Origin: Clostridia bacterium
Lineage (GTDB): Bacteria > Bacillota > Clostridia > Christensenellales > Aristaeellaceae
Direction: 5' to 3'
Assembly: GCA_017469605.1 (NCBI GenBank)
Contig: JAFUGB010000407.1
Location: 1-6,576, forward strand
DNA length: 6,576 bases
Part shown: piece after piece, positions 1 through 5,350 of the stretch
Numbering within the stretch: position 1 is the first letter of the stretch
How the letters are laid out: each line of letters opens with the position of its first letter
The notes under the pieces: generated by a model
The model's database searches: none
What the model was told of the DNA's origin: nothing
The model's input: the letters and a program-made list of their open reading frames with translations, nothing else
Program-made: the position numbers and the translations under genes

Positions 1-26
1 AAGAAAAGGAGGGCACGGCGCCCTCC
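1..26 (-). terminator. Intrinsic terminator of the mglBAC operon
   Basis: Read on the minus strand, a perfect 7-base-pair stem (GGAGGGC at 20-26 pairing with GCCCTCC at 8-14, loop of five bases that may close by one more G-U pair) is followed directly by TTTTCTT (1-7). GC-rich stem plus U-tract is the standard rho-independent terminator form. It lies 72 bases past the mglC stop, so the mgl transcript probably ends here. The U-tract touches the window edge. Confidence 0.85.
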
Positions 27-86
27 CAGATCATCAACAAACCCAGCGTCGTGAACCTGGGATGCATGAAGGGGACGCGCCCTCCC
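18..86 (-). repeat. Short direct repeat GGGAGGGCGC in the mgl 3' untranslated region
   Basis: The ten-base motif GGGAGGGCGC (minus strand) occurs at 77-86 and again at 18-27, each next to C-rich sequence that can pair with it. The second copy forms the left arm of the terminator. The first, just after the mglC stop, can form only a weaker interrupted hairpin followed by no clean U-tract. A further 5-base-pair stem (42-46 with 57-61) lies between them. This could be a duplicated or decayed terminator, or a structured 3' end that slows exonucleases. No gene is seen in 1-98. Confidence 0.35.
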
Positions 87-98
87 TTTTCAATTGTA

Positions 99-1121
99 TT
101 ACTTCTTGGCCCGATACTTACGCATATCCAGGATGCAGGCCACCAGGATGACCGCGCCCTTGATGATGTAGGTCACGTTGCCGCTGATGCCCAGGAAGGT
201 CATGCCGCTCATGATCAGCTGCATCATGAACACGCCCAGGATCACGCCGCTGATTTTGCCGGTGCCGCCCACGAAAGAAACGCCGCCGATAACCACGGCC
301 GAGATGGCGTCGCTTTCATAGTTCAGGCCCAGCGAGGGACTGGAGGTACCGATACGGGCGCCTTCGATGAAGCCGGTGTAGCCGTACAGGGCGCCGGCCA
401 TCATGAACACGCACATGATCGTCAGCAGCACGTTGACGCCGGATACGCGGGCGGCTTCCTCATTGGAGCCTACGGCAAACATGTTTTTGCCAAAGGTGGT
501 TTTATTCCATACCAGCCACATGAGTGCCACCAGGATGATGGCCAGCAGCACGTAAACGGGAACCGCCGTGGTGCCGATGCGGAACAGCGGCTTGGTAACA
601 AAGCTGGTGGTATAGCTGGGGTCCAGGCTGGAGATCTGCTTGGAGTTGGATACCGTCAGATAGATACCATAGGTGATCAGCTGGGTGGCCAGGGTCACGA
701 TGAAGGGATGCAGCTTGAACTTGCCCATGCAGAAGCCGTTCAGCATGCCCACACAGGCGCCCACCAGCATGACCAGCAGGATGACGAAGGGCACAAACCA
801 GGGCGAGCCGCCCTCCAGGAAACGGTTGGCCACGCCGGCTTTCTGCAGCAGGATGGCGGAGATGAAGGCGGTGAGGCCGGCCACGCGGCCGCCGGACAGG
901 TCCGTGCCTGCCAGGATGATGCATCCGGCCACGCCCAGCGCCATGGGAAGGCGGGCGGCAGTCAGGTTTACGATGTTCATCAGCGAAGCCACGCCGAAGA
1001 ACTGCGGACGCTGGATTTCAACATAGATCGCCATCAGGATGATGATGATGATCATGGCGTGATCCAGAATCCAGTTGACAATATTGACAGGCTGTTTGGC
1101 CTGGGTTTTTGCTTGAGACAT
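99..1121 (-). CDS. mglC: Galactose/methyl-galactoside ABC transporter permease MglC
   Basis: Membrane permease of the high-affinity galactose/glucose importer, expected to form a homodimer channel fed by MglB and powered by MglA. The 340-residue length is close to E. coli MglC (about 336). Family landmarks seen: hydrophobic segments throughout (for example around 22-35, 112-130 and 187-205), LGVAG...GTDLSGGR at 62-79, and the cytoplasmic NKTTFGKNMFAVG segment at 206-218. That is followed by NEEAARVSGVNV (220-231), the EAA-like loop that contacts the ATPase. VVIGGVSFVGG is at 277-286 and YIIKGA at 318-323. The ATG follows the mglA stop after 13 bases, and the ribosome site AAGGGGGA overlaps that stop, which indicates translational coupling. 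Related ribose and xylose permeases share this fold. The Mgl assignment rests on overall similarity to MglC and on the neighbouring MglA and MglB. Confidence 0.93.
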   Translation of the reverse strand: MSQAKTQAKQPVNIVNWILDHAMIIIIILMAIYVEIQRPQFFGVASLMNIVNLTAARLPMALGVAGCIILAGTDLSGGRVAGLTAFISAILLQKAGVANRFLEGGSPWFVPFVILLVMLVGACVGMLNGFCMGKFKLHPFIVTLATQLITYGIYLTVSNSKQISSLDPSYTTSFVTKPLFRIGTTAVPVYVLLAIILVALMWLVWNKTTFGKNMFAVGSNEEAARVSGVNVLLTIMCVFMMAGALYGYTGFIEGARIGTSSPSLGLNYESDAISAVVIGGVSFVGGTGKISGVILGVFMMQLIMSGMTFLGISGNVTYIIKGAVILVACILDMRKYRAKK

Positions 1122-1134
1122 TTTGCCGTCCCCC

Positions 1135-2640
1135 TTACACGTATTTCGCAGCCAGGGTCATGATTTCTTCCTGGCTGGTGTTGTCTGCGTCCACTTCGCC
1201 CGCCAGGCGGCCGCCGCTCATTACCAGGATGCGGGAACATACGCCCAGCAACTCGGGCATTTCCGAGGATACCATGATCACGGATTTTCCCTCTTTTGCC
1301 AAATTCTGGATCAGCTGGTAGATTTCATACTTGGCGCCCACGTCGATGCCGCGGGTGGGCTCATCCAGCAGCAGGATATCGGGGCTGGTCAGGATCCAGC
1401 GGCCAAAGATCACCTTCTGCTGGTTGCCGCCGGACAGGGAGCGGATCTGGGTTTTCTGGCTGGGCGTTTTGATGCTCATGGCCTGGATCATATCATCCGT
1501 GCTCCTGCTCATCTGCTTATCCTGCAGGAAGATGAAATTGAGATAGCTTTTCAGGCTGGCCACCACGATGTTTTCACGGATATTGAGGATGGCAAAAATG
1601 CCGGTGGCGCGGCGTTCCTCGGTGACCAGGGCAAAGCCGTTTTTAATGGCTTCCTTGGGGGTTTTATTGTGGATTTCAACGCCGTTTTTAAAAATCTTGC
1701 CGCTTTTGCGGGTGGCGGCGCCGAAAATGTTTTCCAACAGTTCGGTGCGGCCCGAGGCGTCCAGACCGGCCACGCCCAGGATTTCACCCTTTTTCAGGCT
1801 GAAGGACACATCCTTCAGGTGGGAATACTGGGCAGTGATGCCCTCCACGCGCATGATGTCCTCGCTGGAGGCCGTCCGCAGCTTGGGCGGAAACTGGTTG
1901 GTCATTTCGCGGCCCACCATCAGGCGGATGATCTCGGCCTTGGTCAGCTGGGCGGCGGGCCGGGTGGCAATGTACTGGCCGTCGCGCATGATGGTGACCT
2001 CGTCGCTGATGCGCAGGATTTCATCCATTTTATGGCTGATATAGATGATGCCGCAGCCCCGGTCACGCAGCATGTTGATGATTTTAAACAGATGCTCCAC
2101 TTCCTGCTCGGTCAGGGAGGAGGTGGGCTCATCCAGCACGATCACCTTGGAATTGAAGGAGACGGCCTTGGCAATTTCCACCATCTGCCGTTGGGAGACG
2201 GGCATTTTGCTCATCACCATCTTGGGGTCCACATGCACGTCCAATTCGTCAAATACGCGCATGGTATCGGCATACATTTGTTTTTCACTGACGATGGGCA
2301 GGCCCTTTACTTTGGGATACCGGCCCAGCCAGATGTTGTCCATCACGTTGCGCTTCAGCGCCTGATTCAGCTCCTGGTGCACCATGGCCACGCCGTTGTC
2401 CAGCGCCTCGCGGGAGGACTTGAAGTTTACTTCCTTGCCCTCCAGGTAGATATGGCCCGCGTCCTTGCTATAGATGCCGAACAGGCACTTCATCAGCGTG
2501 GATTTGCCGGCGCCATTTTCGCCCATCAGGGCGTGCACCGAACCGGCACGCAGCGTAAGCTGCGCATTATCCAGCGCTTTTACGCCGGGGAAGGATTTGT
2601 TGATGCCCTCCATGCGCAGCAATACATTATCTTTCTCCAT
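1135..2640 (-). CDS. mglA: Galactose/methyl-galactoside ABC transporter ATP-binding protein MglA
   Basis: Cytoplasmic ATPase with two fused nucleotide-binding domains that drives sugar import through MglC. From the ATG at 2640 the protein has 501 residues, near E. coli MglA (506). Domain 1 has Walker A GENGAGKST (40-48), Q-loop MVHQELN (86-92), Walker B VIVLDEPTSSLT (166-177) and switch His203. Its signature motif is degenerate (PVSQRQMVEIAKA, 147-159). Domain 2 has a degenerate Walker A, GLDASGRTE (292-300), with Arg in place of the catalytic Lys, then VTEERR (339-344), an intact signature SLSGGNQQK (401-409) and Walker B LLLDEPTRGID (423-433). Its switch His is replaced (VSSE, 457-460). This asymmetry is normal for MglA/RbsA-type ATPases. 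A longer in-frame reading from TTG at 2679 adds 13 residues, but AAGGAG at 2650-2655, nine bases before ATG 2640, decides the start. LGRYP (105-109) and NKSFPGVKALDN (14-25) match MglA more closely than RbsA. Confidence 0.95.
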   Translation of the reverse strand: MEKDNVLLRMEGINKSFPGVKALDNAQLTLRAGSVHALMGENGAGKSTLMKCLFGIYSKDAGHIYLEGKEVNFKSSREALDNGVAMVHQELNQALKRNVMDNIWLGRYPKVKGLPIVSEKQMYADTMRVFDELDVHVDPKMVMSKMPVSQRQMVEIAKAVSFNSKVIVLDEPTSSLTEQEVEHLFKIINMLRDRGCGIIYISHKMDEILRISDEVTIMRDGQYIATRPAAQLTKAEIIRLMVGREMTNQFPPKLRTASSEDIMRVEGITAQYSHLKDVSFSLKKGEILGVAGLDASGRTELLENIFGAATRKSGKIFKNGVEIHNKTPKEAIKNGFALVTEERRATGIFAILNIRENIVVASLKSYLNFIFLQDKQMSRSTDDMIQAMSIKTPSQKTQIRSLSGGNQQKVIFGRWILTSPDILLLDEPTRGIDVGAKYEIYQLIQNLAKEGKSVIMVSSEMPELLGVCSRILVMSGGRLAGEVDADNTSQEEIMTLAAKYV

Positions 2641-2649
2641 GCTGTGCTG

Positions 2650-2655
2650 CTCCTT
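2650..2655 (-). promoter_or_regulatory. Ribosome binding site of mglA
   Basis: AAGGAG on the minus strand, nine bases before the ATG at 2640. It excludes the upstream in-frame TTG at 2679, which begins immediately beyond the foot of a 12-base-pair hairpin and has no purine-rich site of its own. Confidence 0.85.
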
Positions 2656-2679
2656 TTTGTCATGTTCAGTAAAGCCCAA

Positions 2680-2712
2680 GCACGGGGGGAGTTATAAAAG
2701 CTCCCCCCGTGC
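2680..2712 (-). promoter_or_regulatory. Strong intercistronic hairpin between mglB and mglA
   Basis: A perfect 12-base-pair inverted repeat: GCACGGGGGGAG on the minus strand pairs with CTCCCCCCGTGC, with nine bases between (some of which can extend the stem by a U-G and a U-A pair). No U-tract follows on the minus strand (TTGGGCTTT comes next), so it is not a standard terminator. By analogy with stem-loops after binding-protein genes in other ABC operons, it may protect the mglB message from 3' exonucleases and raise mglB yield over mglA and mglC. That role is inferred. The structure itself is plain in the sequence. Confidence 0.8.
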
Positions 2713-2717
2713 ACAGG

Positions 2718-2737
2718 AAAATCCGGCTCGCGCCGGA
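2718..2737 (-). terminator. Short GNRA-loop hairpin with U-tract after mglB (probable attenuator)
   Basis: On the minus strand TCCGGC (2732-2737) pairs with GCCGGA (2722-2727) across the four-base loop GCGA, a GNRA tetraloop, and TTTT (2718-2721) follows at once. It lies 29 bases after the mglB stop. The stem is only six pairs and the U-tract is short, so partial termination is more likely than a full stop. The motif is also nearly symmetrical on the plus strand. Together with the larger hairpin just downstream it could set the binding-protein to ATPase ratio. Confidence 0.5.
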
Positions 2738-2766
2738 AAAGCGCGGGCCGGGTGCGTTATATGTGC

Positions 2767-3846
2767 TTACTCGCCGGTATAGGGAGCGTAGGGGATCTGC
2801 ACGAACCAGTCGTCCACAATGACCACGTTTTCGTTCAGACCGGCAAACTTATCTTCGCCGGCGATCAGGTTGGCGGTGATCTGCGCGGTGGCTTCGGCCA
2901 TGCCGACGGCATCCTGCAGCACGGTACCGGTCATGCGGCCTTCCTTGATCAGTTCCTTGGCGGCGTCCACGGCGTCCACACCGAACACGGGGATAACCTT
3001 GGAGCCTTCATCGCCGGTGTTGTAGCCGGCCTGGGCCAGCGCGTTGATGGCGCCGATGGCCATATCGTCGTTGTTGGCGATAACCAGTTCCACCATGTTG
3101 CCGTTGGCTTCGTTGTACTGGGCCAGGATGGTCTGCAGATATTCGAAGGAGGCCACGTTGGACCAGGTGCCGTTCAGGTCAACCAGGTACTTGTTGGCAT
3201 TGGCATCGTCATAGAACTTGATGGCGGGCTTGCCGGCGGCAGCCAGCACTTCGTCAGCCACTTCCTGGGCGTACTTGGTGCGGGCAATGGCTTCCTGGTT
3301 GGCTTCGTCGCCCTTGAACATGACGTAGGTGATGATGCCGTCGCCGTTCAGGTCGATGGCGTCGTAGTTGGCTACCAGGAATTCACCGATCATCTGGCCT
3401 TCCAGCTTGCCGGCGTCTTCAAAGTTGGTGCCTACGAAGGCGGTCTTTTCATAGCCCAGGAACAGTTCGGCAGCCTCGGCGTCATCGGTGGAGACGGCGC
3501 GGTTGAAGAACACGGCGGGCTTGTCCTGAGCGCGGGCAGCGTCCATCAGGTTCTGGGCGGTGCCGATGGCGCCGGAATCCACCAGGTTGATCACCAGGGC
3601 GTCGGTGCCGGTTACCAGGGCGGTGTTGATGTCGTCGATCTGGGTCTGCTGCACGCCGTTGGAATCCTTATCGAGCACGGCGATGCCGCGGGCATCAAAG
3701 GCGTTGCCCAGGGCATTGCGCACGCTGGTCAGGTACACGTCGCCAAAGGTGTACCAGGAAACGAAGGCGGTGCCTTCGGCCATGGCGGTGCCGGCCAGGC
3801 CCAGAGCCATCATAGCGACCAGCAACAGAGCGAGAAACTTTTTCAT
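2767..3846 (-). CDS. mglB: Galactose/glucose-binding protein MglB (ABC transporter substrate-binding protein)
   Basis: Exported sugar receptor of the importer, 359 residues from ATG 3846. The signal peptide is MKK, then a hydrophobic core, then AMA with likely cleavage after residue 23. There is no lipobox cysteine. By eye alignment to E. coli GBP most sugar contacts are kept: Tyr32 (Y10), Asp36 (D14), Asn115 (N91), Arg189 (R158), Trp228 (W183), Asn259 (N211), Asp291 (D236). Changes are Tyr38 for F16, Asn183 for H152, Glu185 for D154 and Gln311 for N256. The calcium loop DLNGDGIIT (165-173) and its distant ligand Glu253 (E205) are present. INLVD (86-90), FFN (113-115), IANND (256-260) and VFGVDA (287-292) are typical of MglB. 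A frame open upstream to an ATG at 3927 was not used, because AAGGAG lies ten bases before 3846 and the signal peptide begins there. First gene of mglBAC. Confidence 0.95.
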   Translation of the reverse strand: MKKFLALLLVAMMALGLAGTAMAEGTAFVSWYTFGDVYLTSVRNALGNAFDARGIAVLDKDSNGVQQTQIDDINTALVTGTDALVINLVDSGAIGTAQNLMDAARAQDKPAVFFNRAVSTDDAEAAELFLGYEKTAFVGTNFEDAGKLEGQMIGEFLVANYDAIDLNGDGIITYVMFKGDEANQEAIARTKYAQEVADEVLAAAGKPAIKFYDDANANKYLVDLNGTWSNVASFEYLQTILAQYNEANGNMVELVIANNDDMAIGAINALAQAGYNTGDEGSKVIPVFGVDAVDAAKELIKEGRMTGTVLQDAVGMAEATAQITANLIAGEDKFAGLNENVVIVDDWFVQIPYAPYTGE

Positions 3847-3856
3847 GGGAATCATT

Positions 3857-3862
3857 CTCCTT
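3857..3862 (-). promoter_or_regulatory. Ribosome binding site of mglB
   Basis: AAGGAG on the minus strand, ten bases before ATG 3846. The ATG at 3855 would sit only one base from it, and the ATG at 3927 has no such site, so this element fixes the start at the signal-peptide Met. Confidence 0.85.
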
Positions 3863-3878
3863 TTTTTATTTTCTCCAA

Positions 3879-3891
3879 GCAGCCACGCTGC
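3879..3891 (-). other. Small hairpin in the mglB leader
   Basis: GCAGC-GTG-GCTGC on the minus strand gives a five-base-pair stem with a three-base loop, about 16 bases upstream of the mglB ribosome site within the predicted 95-base leader. It may shape or stabilise the leader. It is too small to argue for a riboswitch. Confidence 0.3.
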
Positions 3892-3947
3892 CAAAGAGTT
3901 CGGAAGATTTTCGCCCCGATAAGGCATTTTTATATCTGAGTAACTTC

Positions 3948-3976
3948 ATTATACAGGACAAAGGGCGTTTTGACAA
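3948..3976 (-). promoter_or_regulatory. Sigma-A type promoter of mglBAC
   Basis: On the minus strand TTGTCA (3971-3976) and TATAAT (3948-3953) are separated by 17 bases: one mismatch to the -35 consensus, none to the -10. The start point should fall near 3940, giving a leader of about 95 bases before mglB. An imperfect inverted repeat (CTGAGTAA 3936-3943 with TTATACAG 3949-3956, six of eight positions paired) overlies the -10 and could be an operator. Confidence 0.85.
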
Positions 3977-3998
3977 GCTGTTTTTTGTGAATTATATA
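3970..3998 (+). promoter_or_regulatory. Possible second upstream promoter for glgC, overlapping the mgl -35
   Basis: On the plus strand TTGACA (3970-3975) is followed after 17 bases by TATATA (3993-3998). The -35 is perfect but the -10 matches only four of six consensus positions and lies in generally AT-rich DNA. The -35 hexamer overlaps the mgl -35 on the other strand. If used, it would give glgC a leader of roughly 160 bases. Weak call. Confidence 0.25.
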
Positions 3999-4075
3999 TG
4001 AATATTAATATTTCTTTTTATTATTATATTTAAAAAAGGCGCGGTTTTTTGTCTTGATTGGTGCCAAAGCGTCCA

Positions 4076-4105
4076 TTGACACCGACATTTATTCCCTGTT
4101 ACAAT
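4076..4105 (+). promoter_or_regulatory. Sigma-A type promoter of glgCD
   Basis: TTGACA (4076-4081) and TACAAT (4100-4105) are separated by 18 bases, with an extended -10 TG at 4097-4098. The -35 is perfect and the -10 has one mismatch. The start point should fall near 4112, leaving a leader of about 50 bases before the GTG of glgC. Strong basal activity is expected unless repressed, which makes the inverted repeat across the -10 of interest. Confidence 0.87.
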
Positions 4106-4118
4106 GAAAACAGGAATA
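4090..4118. promoter_or_regulatory. Imperfect inverted repeat over the glgC -10 and start point (candidate operator)
   Basis: TATTCCCTGTT (4090-4100) is mirrored by AACAGGAATA (4109-4118): ten bases of each arm pair, with one extra C in the left arm and eight bases between. The left arm lies upstream of the predicted start point near 4112 and would not be in the transcript, so the symmetry is better explained as a protein-binding site on DNA than as an RNA hairpin. Its position over the -10 and +1 would suit a repressor. No regulator gene is in the window, and chance symmetry cannot be excluded. Confidence 0.4.
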
Positions 4119-4150
4119 CACTCTTATCCTCACAATAATATAGATTGAAG

Positions 4151-4157
4151 GGAAGGA
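4151..4157 (+). promoter_or_regulatory. Ribosome binding site fixing the GTG start of glgC
   Basis: GGAAGGA seven bases before GTG 4165. It supports GTG rather than the ATG at codon 10, which would cut into the nucleotide-binding strand. Confidence 0.8.
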
Positions 4158-4164
4158 ATACACC

Positions 4165-5337
4165 GTGATACGCAAAAAACAATGCGTGGCCATGCTTTTG
4201 GCAGGCGGCCAGGGCAGCCGTCTGGGCGTGCTGACCCAGCAGATGGCCAAACCGGCTGTGCCGTTTGGCGGCAAGTACCGCATCATTGATTTCCCCCTGT
4301 CCAACTGTGTAAACAGCGGCATTGATACCGTGGGCGTGTTGACCCAGTACCGGCCCCTGGAGCTCAATGCTTATATCGGTTCGGGCGCGCCCTGGGACCT
4401 GGATGTCAGCCAGGGCGGCGTATATGTGCTGCCCCCCTACCATACCGGCGCCACCGGCGAATGGTACAAGGGTACCGCCAACGCCATCTATCAGAACCTG
4501 CCCTTTATCCAGCAGTTTGATCCCGAGTATGTGCTGATCCTCTCGGGCGACCATATTTATAAGATGGATTACGCTGCCATGCTGCGCCATCATATTGAGC
4601 ATAAGGCTGACGCCACCATCGCCGTGCGCCAGGTGCCCTGGGAAGAGGCCAGCCGTTTTGGCATCATGAATACCAACGAGCAGGGCAACATCATTGAATT
4701 TGAGGAAAAGCCCAAGAATCCCAAGTCCAACAACGCCAGCATGGGCGTGTATGTGTTCAGCTGGGACAAGCTGCGCGATTATTTGACCCGGGATGAAAAG
4801 AACCCCAACAGCAGCAACGACTTTGGCAAGAACATCATCCCCATGATGCTGGAGGAGGGCTGCACGCTTACGGCCTATTCCTTCAACGATTACTGGAAGG
4901 ACGTGGGCACCATCGACAGCCTGTGGGAGGCCAATATGGACCTGCTCACCTCGCCCCTGCCCATTGACCTGCACGATAAAAAGTGGCGCATCTATGCCCG
5001 CAATTTCGGCTCCGGCCCCCAGTACGTGGCCGATACCGCCGAAGTGAGCGACAGCCTGGTAACCGAGGGCTGCGAGGTATATGGACGCGTGCAGCACAGC
5101 ATCATCAGCACCGGCACCATTGTGGAAGCCGGCGCCCAGGTGATCGACAGCGTGATCATGCCCGGCGCGGTGATCCGCCGCGGCGCCATCGTGCGGCGCG
5201 CCATCGTGGCCGAGAACGCCGTCATTGAGCCCGGCGCCATGGTGGGCGAGAGCGAGGGTTCCATTGCCGTGGTGGCGCAGAATGTAACCGTGCCTGCGGG
5301 CGATACCGTGCCGGCCGGCACCCAGCGCGAGCAGTAA
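4165..5337 (+). CDS. glgC: Glucose-1-phosphate adenylyltransferase, catalytic subunit GlgC
   Basis: Makes ADP-glucose and pyrophosphate from ATP and glucose-1-phosphate, the committed step of bacterial glycogen synthesis, in the cytoplasm. 390 residues with a GTG start. The N-terminal nucleotidyltransferase domain shows LLAGGQGSRL (11-20), AKPAVPFGGKYRIIDF (28-43), WYKGTA (100-105), SGDHIYKMDY (127-136, catalytic Asp129), FEEKP (179-183, Lys182 being the glucose-1-phosphate Lys, K195 in E. coli), SMGVY (192-196) and DVGT (246-249). The C-terminal part (from about 285) has hexapeptide-like turns of a left-handed beta-helix. The E. coli fructose-bisphosphate residues K39-R40 align with Gln26-Met27, so the E. 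coli activator site is not kept, as in Bacillus GlgC. First gene of glgCD. The stop overlaps the glgD ribosome site, so the two are probably made together as one enzyme complex. Confidence 0.96.
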   Translation: MIRKKQCVAMLLAGGQGSRLGVLTQQMAKPAVPFGGKYRIIDFPLSNCVNSGIDTVGVLTQYRPLELNAYIGSGAPWDLDVSQGGVYVLPPYHTGATGEWYKGTANAIYQNLPFIQQFDPEYVLILSGDHIYKMDYAAMLRHHIEHKADATIAVRQVPWEEASRFGIMNTNEQGNIIEFEEKPKNPKSNNASMGVYVFSWDKLRDYLTRDEKNPNSSNDFGKNIIPMMLEEGCTLTAYSFNDYWKDVGTIDSLWEANMDLLTSPLPIDLHDKKWRIYARNFGSGPQYVADTAEVSDSLVTEGCEVYGRVQHSIISTGTIVEAGAQVIDSVIMPGAVIRRGAIVRRAIVAENAVIEPGAMVGESEGSIAVVAQNVTVPAGDTVPAGTQREQ

Positions 5338-5350
5338 GGAGGGAAAAGCC

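Larger units (their letters stand above)
3847..4164. other. Divergent intergenic region between mglB and glgC
   Basis: A 318-base spacer with no gene. From left to right it holds the mglB ribosome site, a small leader hairpin (3879-3891), the mgl promoter (minus strand, 3948-3976), an AT-rich block (about 3980-4037, including the 12-base palindrome AATATTAATATT at 4001-4012), the short near-palindrome TTGGTGCCAA (4058-4067), the glgC promoter (4076-4105) with an inverted repeat over its -10, and the glgC ribosome site. The sharp drop in GC against the flanking genes fits a promoter region. I see no clear match to the CcpA cre or GalR/GalS operator consensus. Confidence 0.85.

Noticed and set aside
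51..1163. Long plus-strand open frame opposite mglC (and similar ones opposite mglA, mglB, glgC and glgD)
   Set aside because: Each is codon-aligned with the real gene on the other strand and gives His, Asp and Gly-rich sequence with no recognisable domain. They are by-products of the missing TTA, CTA and TCA codons, not genes.
1135..2640. Ribose (RbsA) or xylose (XylG) identity for the ATPase and its partners
   Set aside because: The calcium loop and contact residues of the binding protein, the MglA-like N-terminus and the MglC-like permease all point to galactose/glucose rather than ribose or xylose.
2641..2679. Thirteen-residue N-terminal extension of MglA from TTG at 2679
   Set aside because: The start would abut the foot of a strong hairpin without a ribosome site, while ATG 2640 has AAGGAG at nine bases and gives the family length.
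3847..3927. In-frame 27-residue extension of MglB from an ATG at 3927
   Set aside because: No ribosome site precedes it, it would bury the signal peptide, and AAGGAG sits correctly before ATG 3846.
3847..3941. Riboswitch in the mglB leader
   Set aside because: The predicted leader is only about 95 bases, with one five-base-pair hairpin and no recognisable aptamer core.
4032..4050. A6-GGCGCGG-T6 read as a terminator in the spacer
   Set aside because: The A and T runs are complementary but the GC core between them does not pair, so no stable stem forms. It also lies between divergent promoters, where no transcript is expected to end.
3961..4081. CcpA cre or GalR-type operator in the spacer
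   Set aside because: Candidates around TTGACAAGCTG and CCAAAGCGTCCA were compared with the consensus on both strands. Spacing and key positions do not fit.
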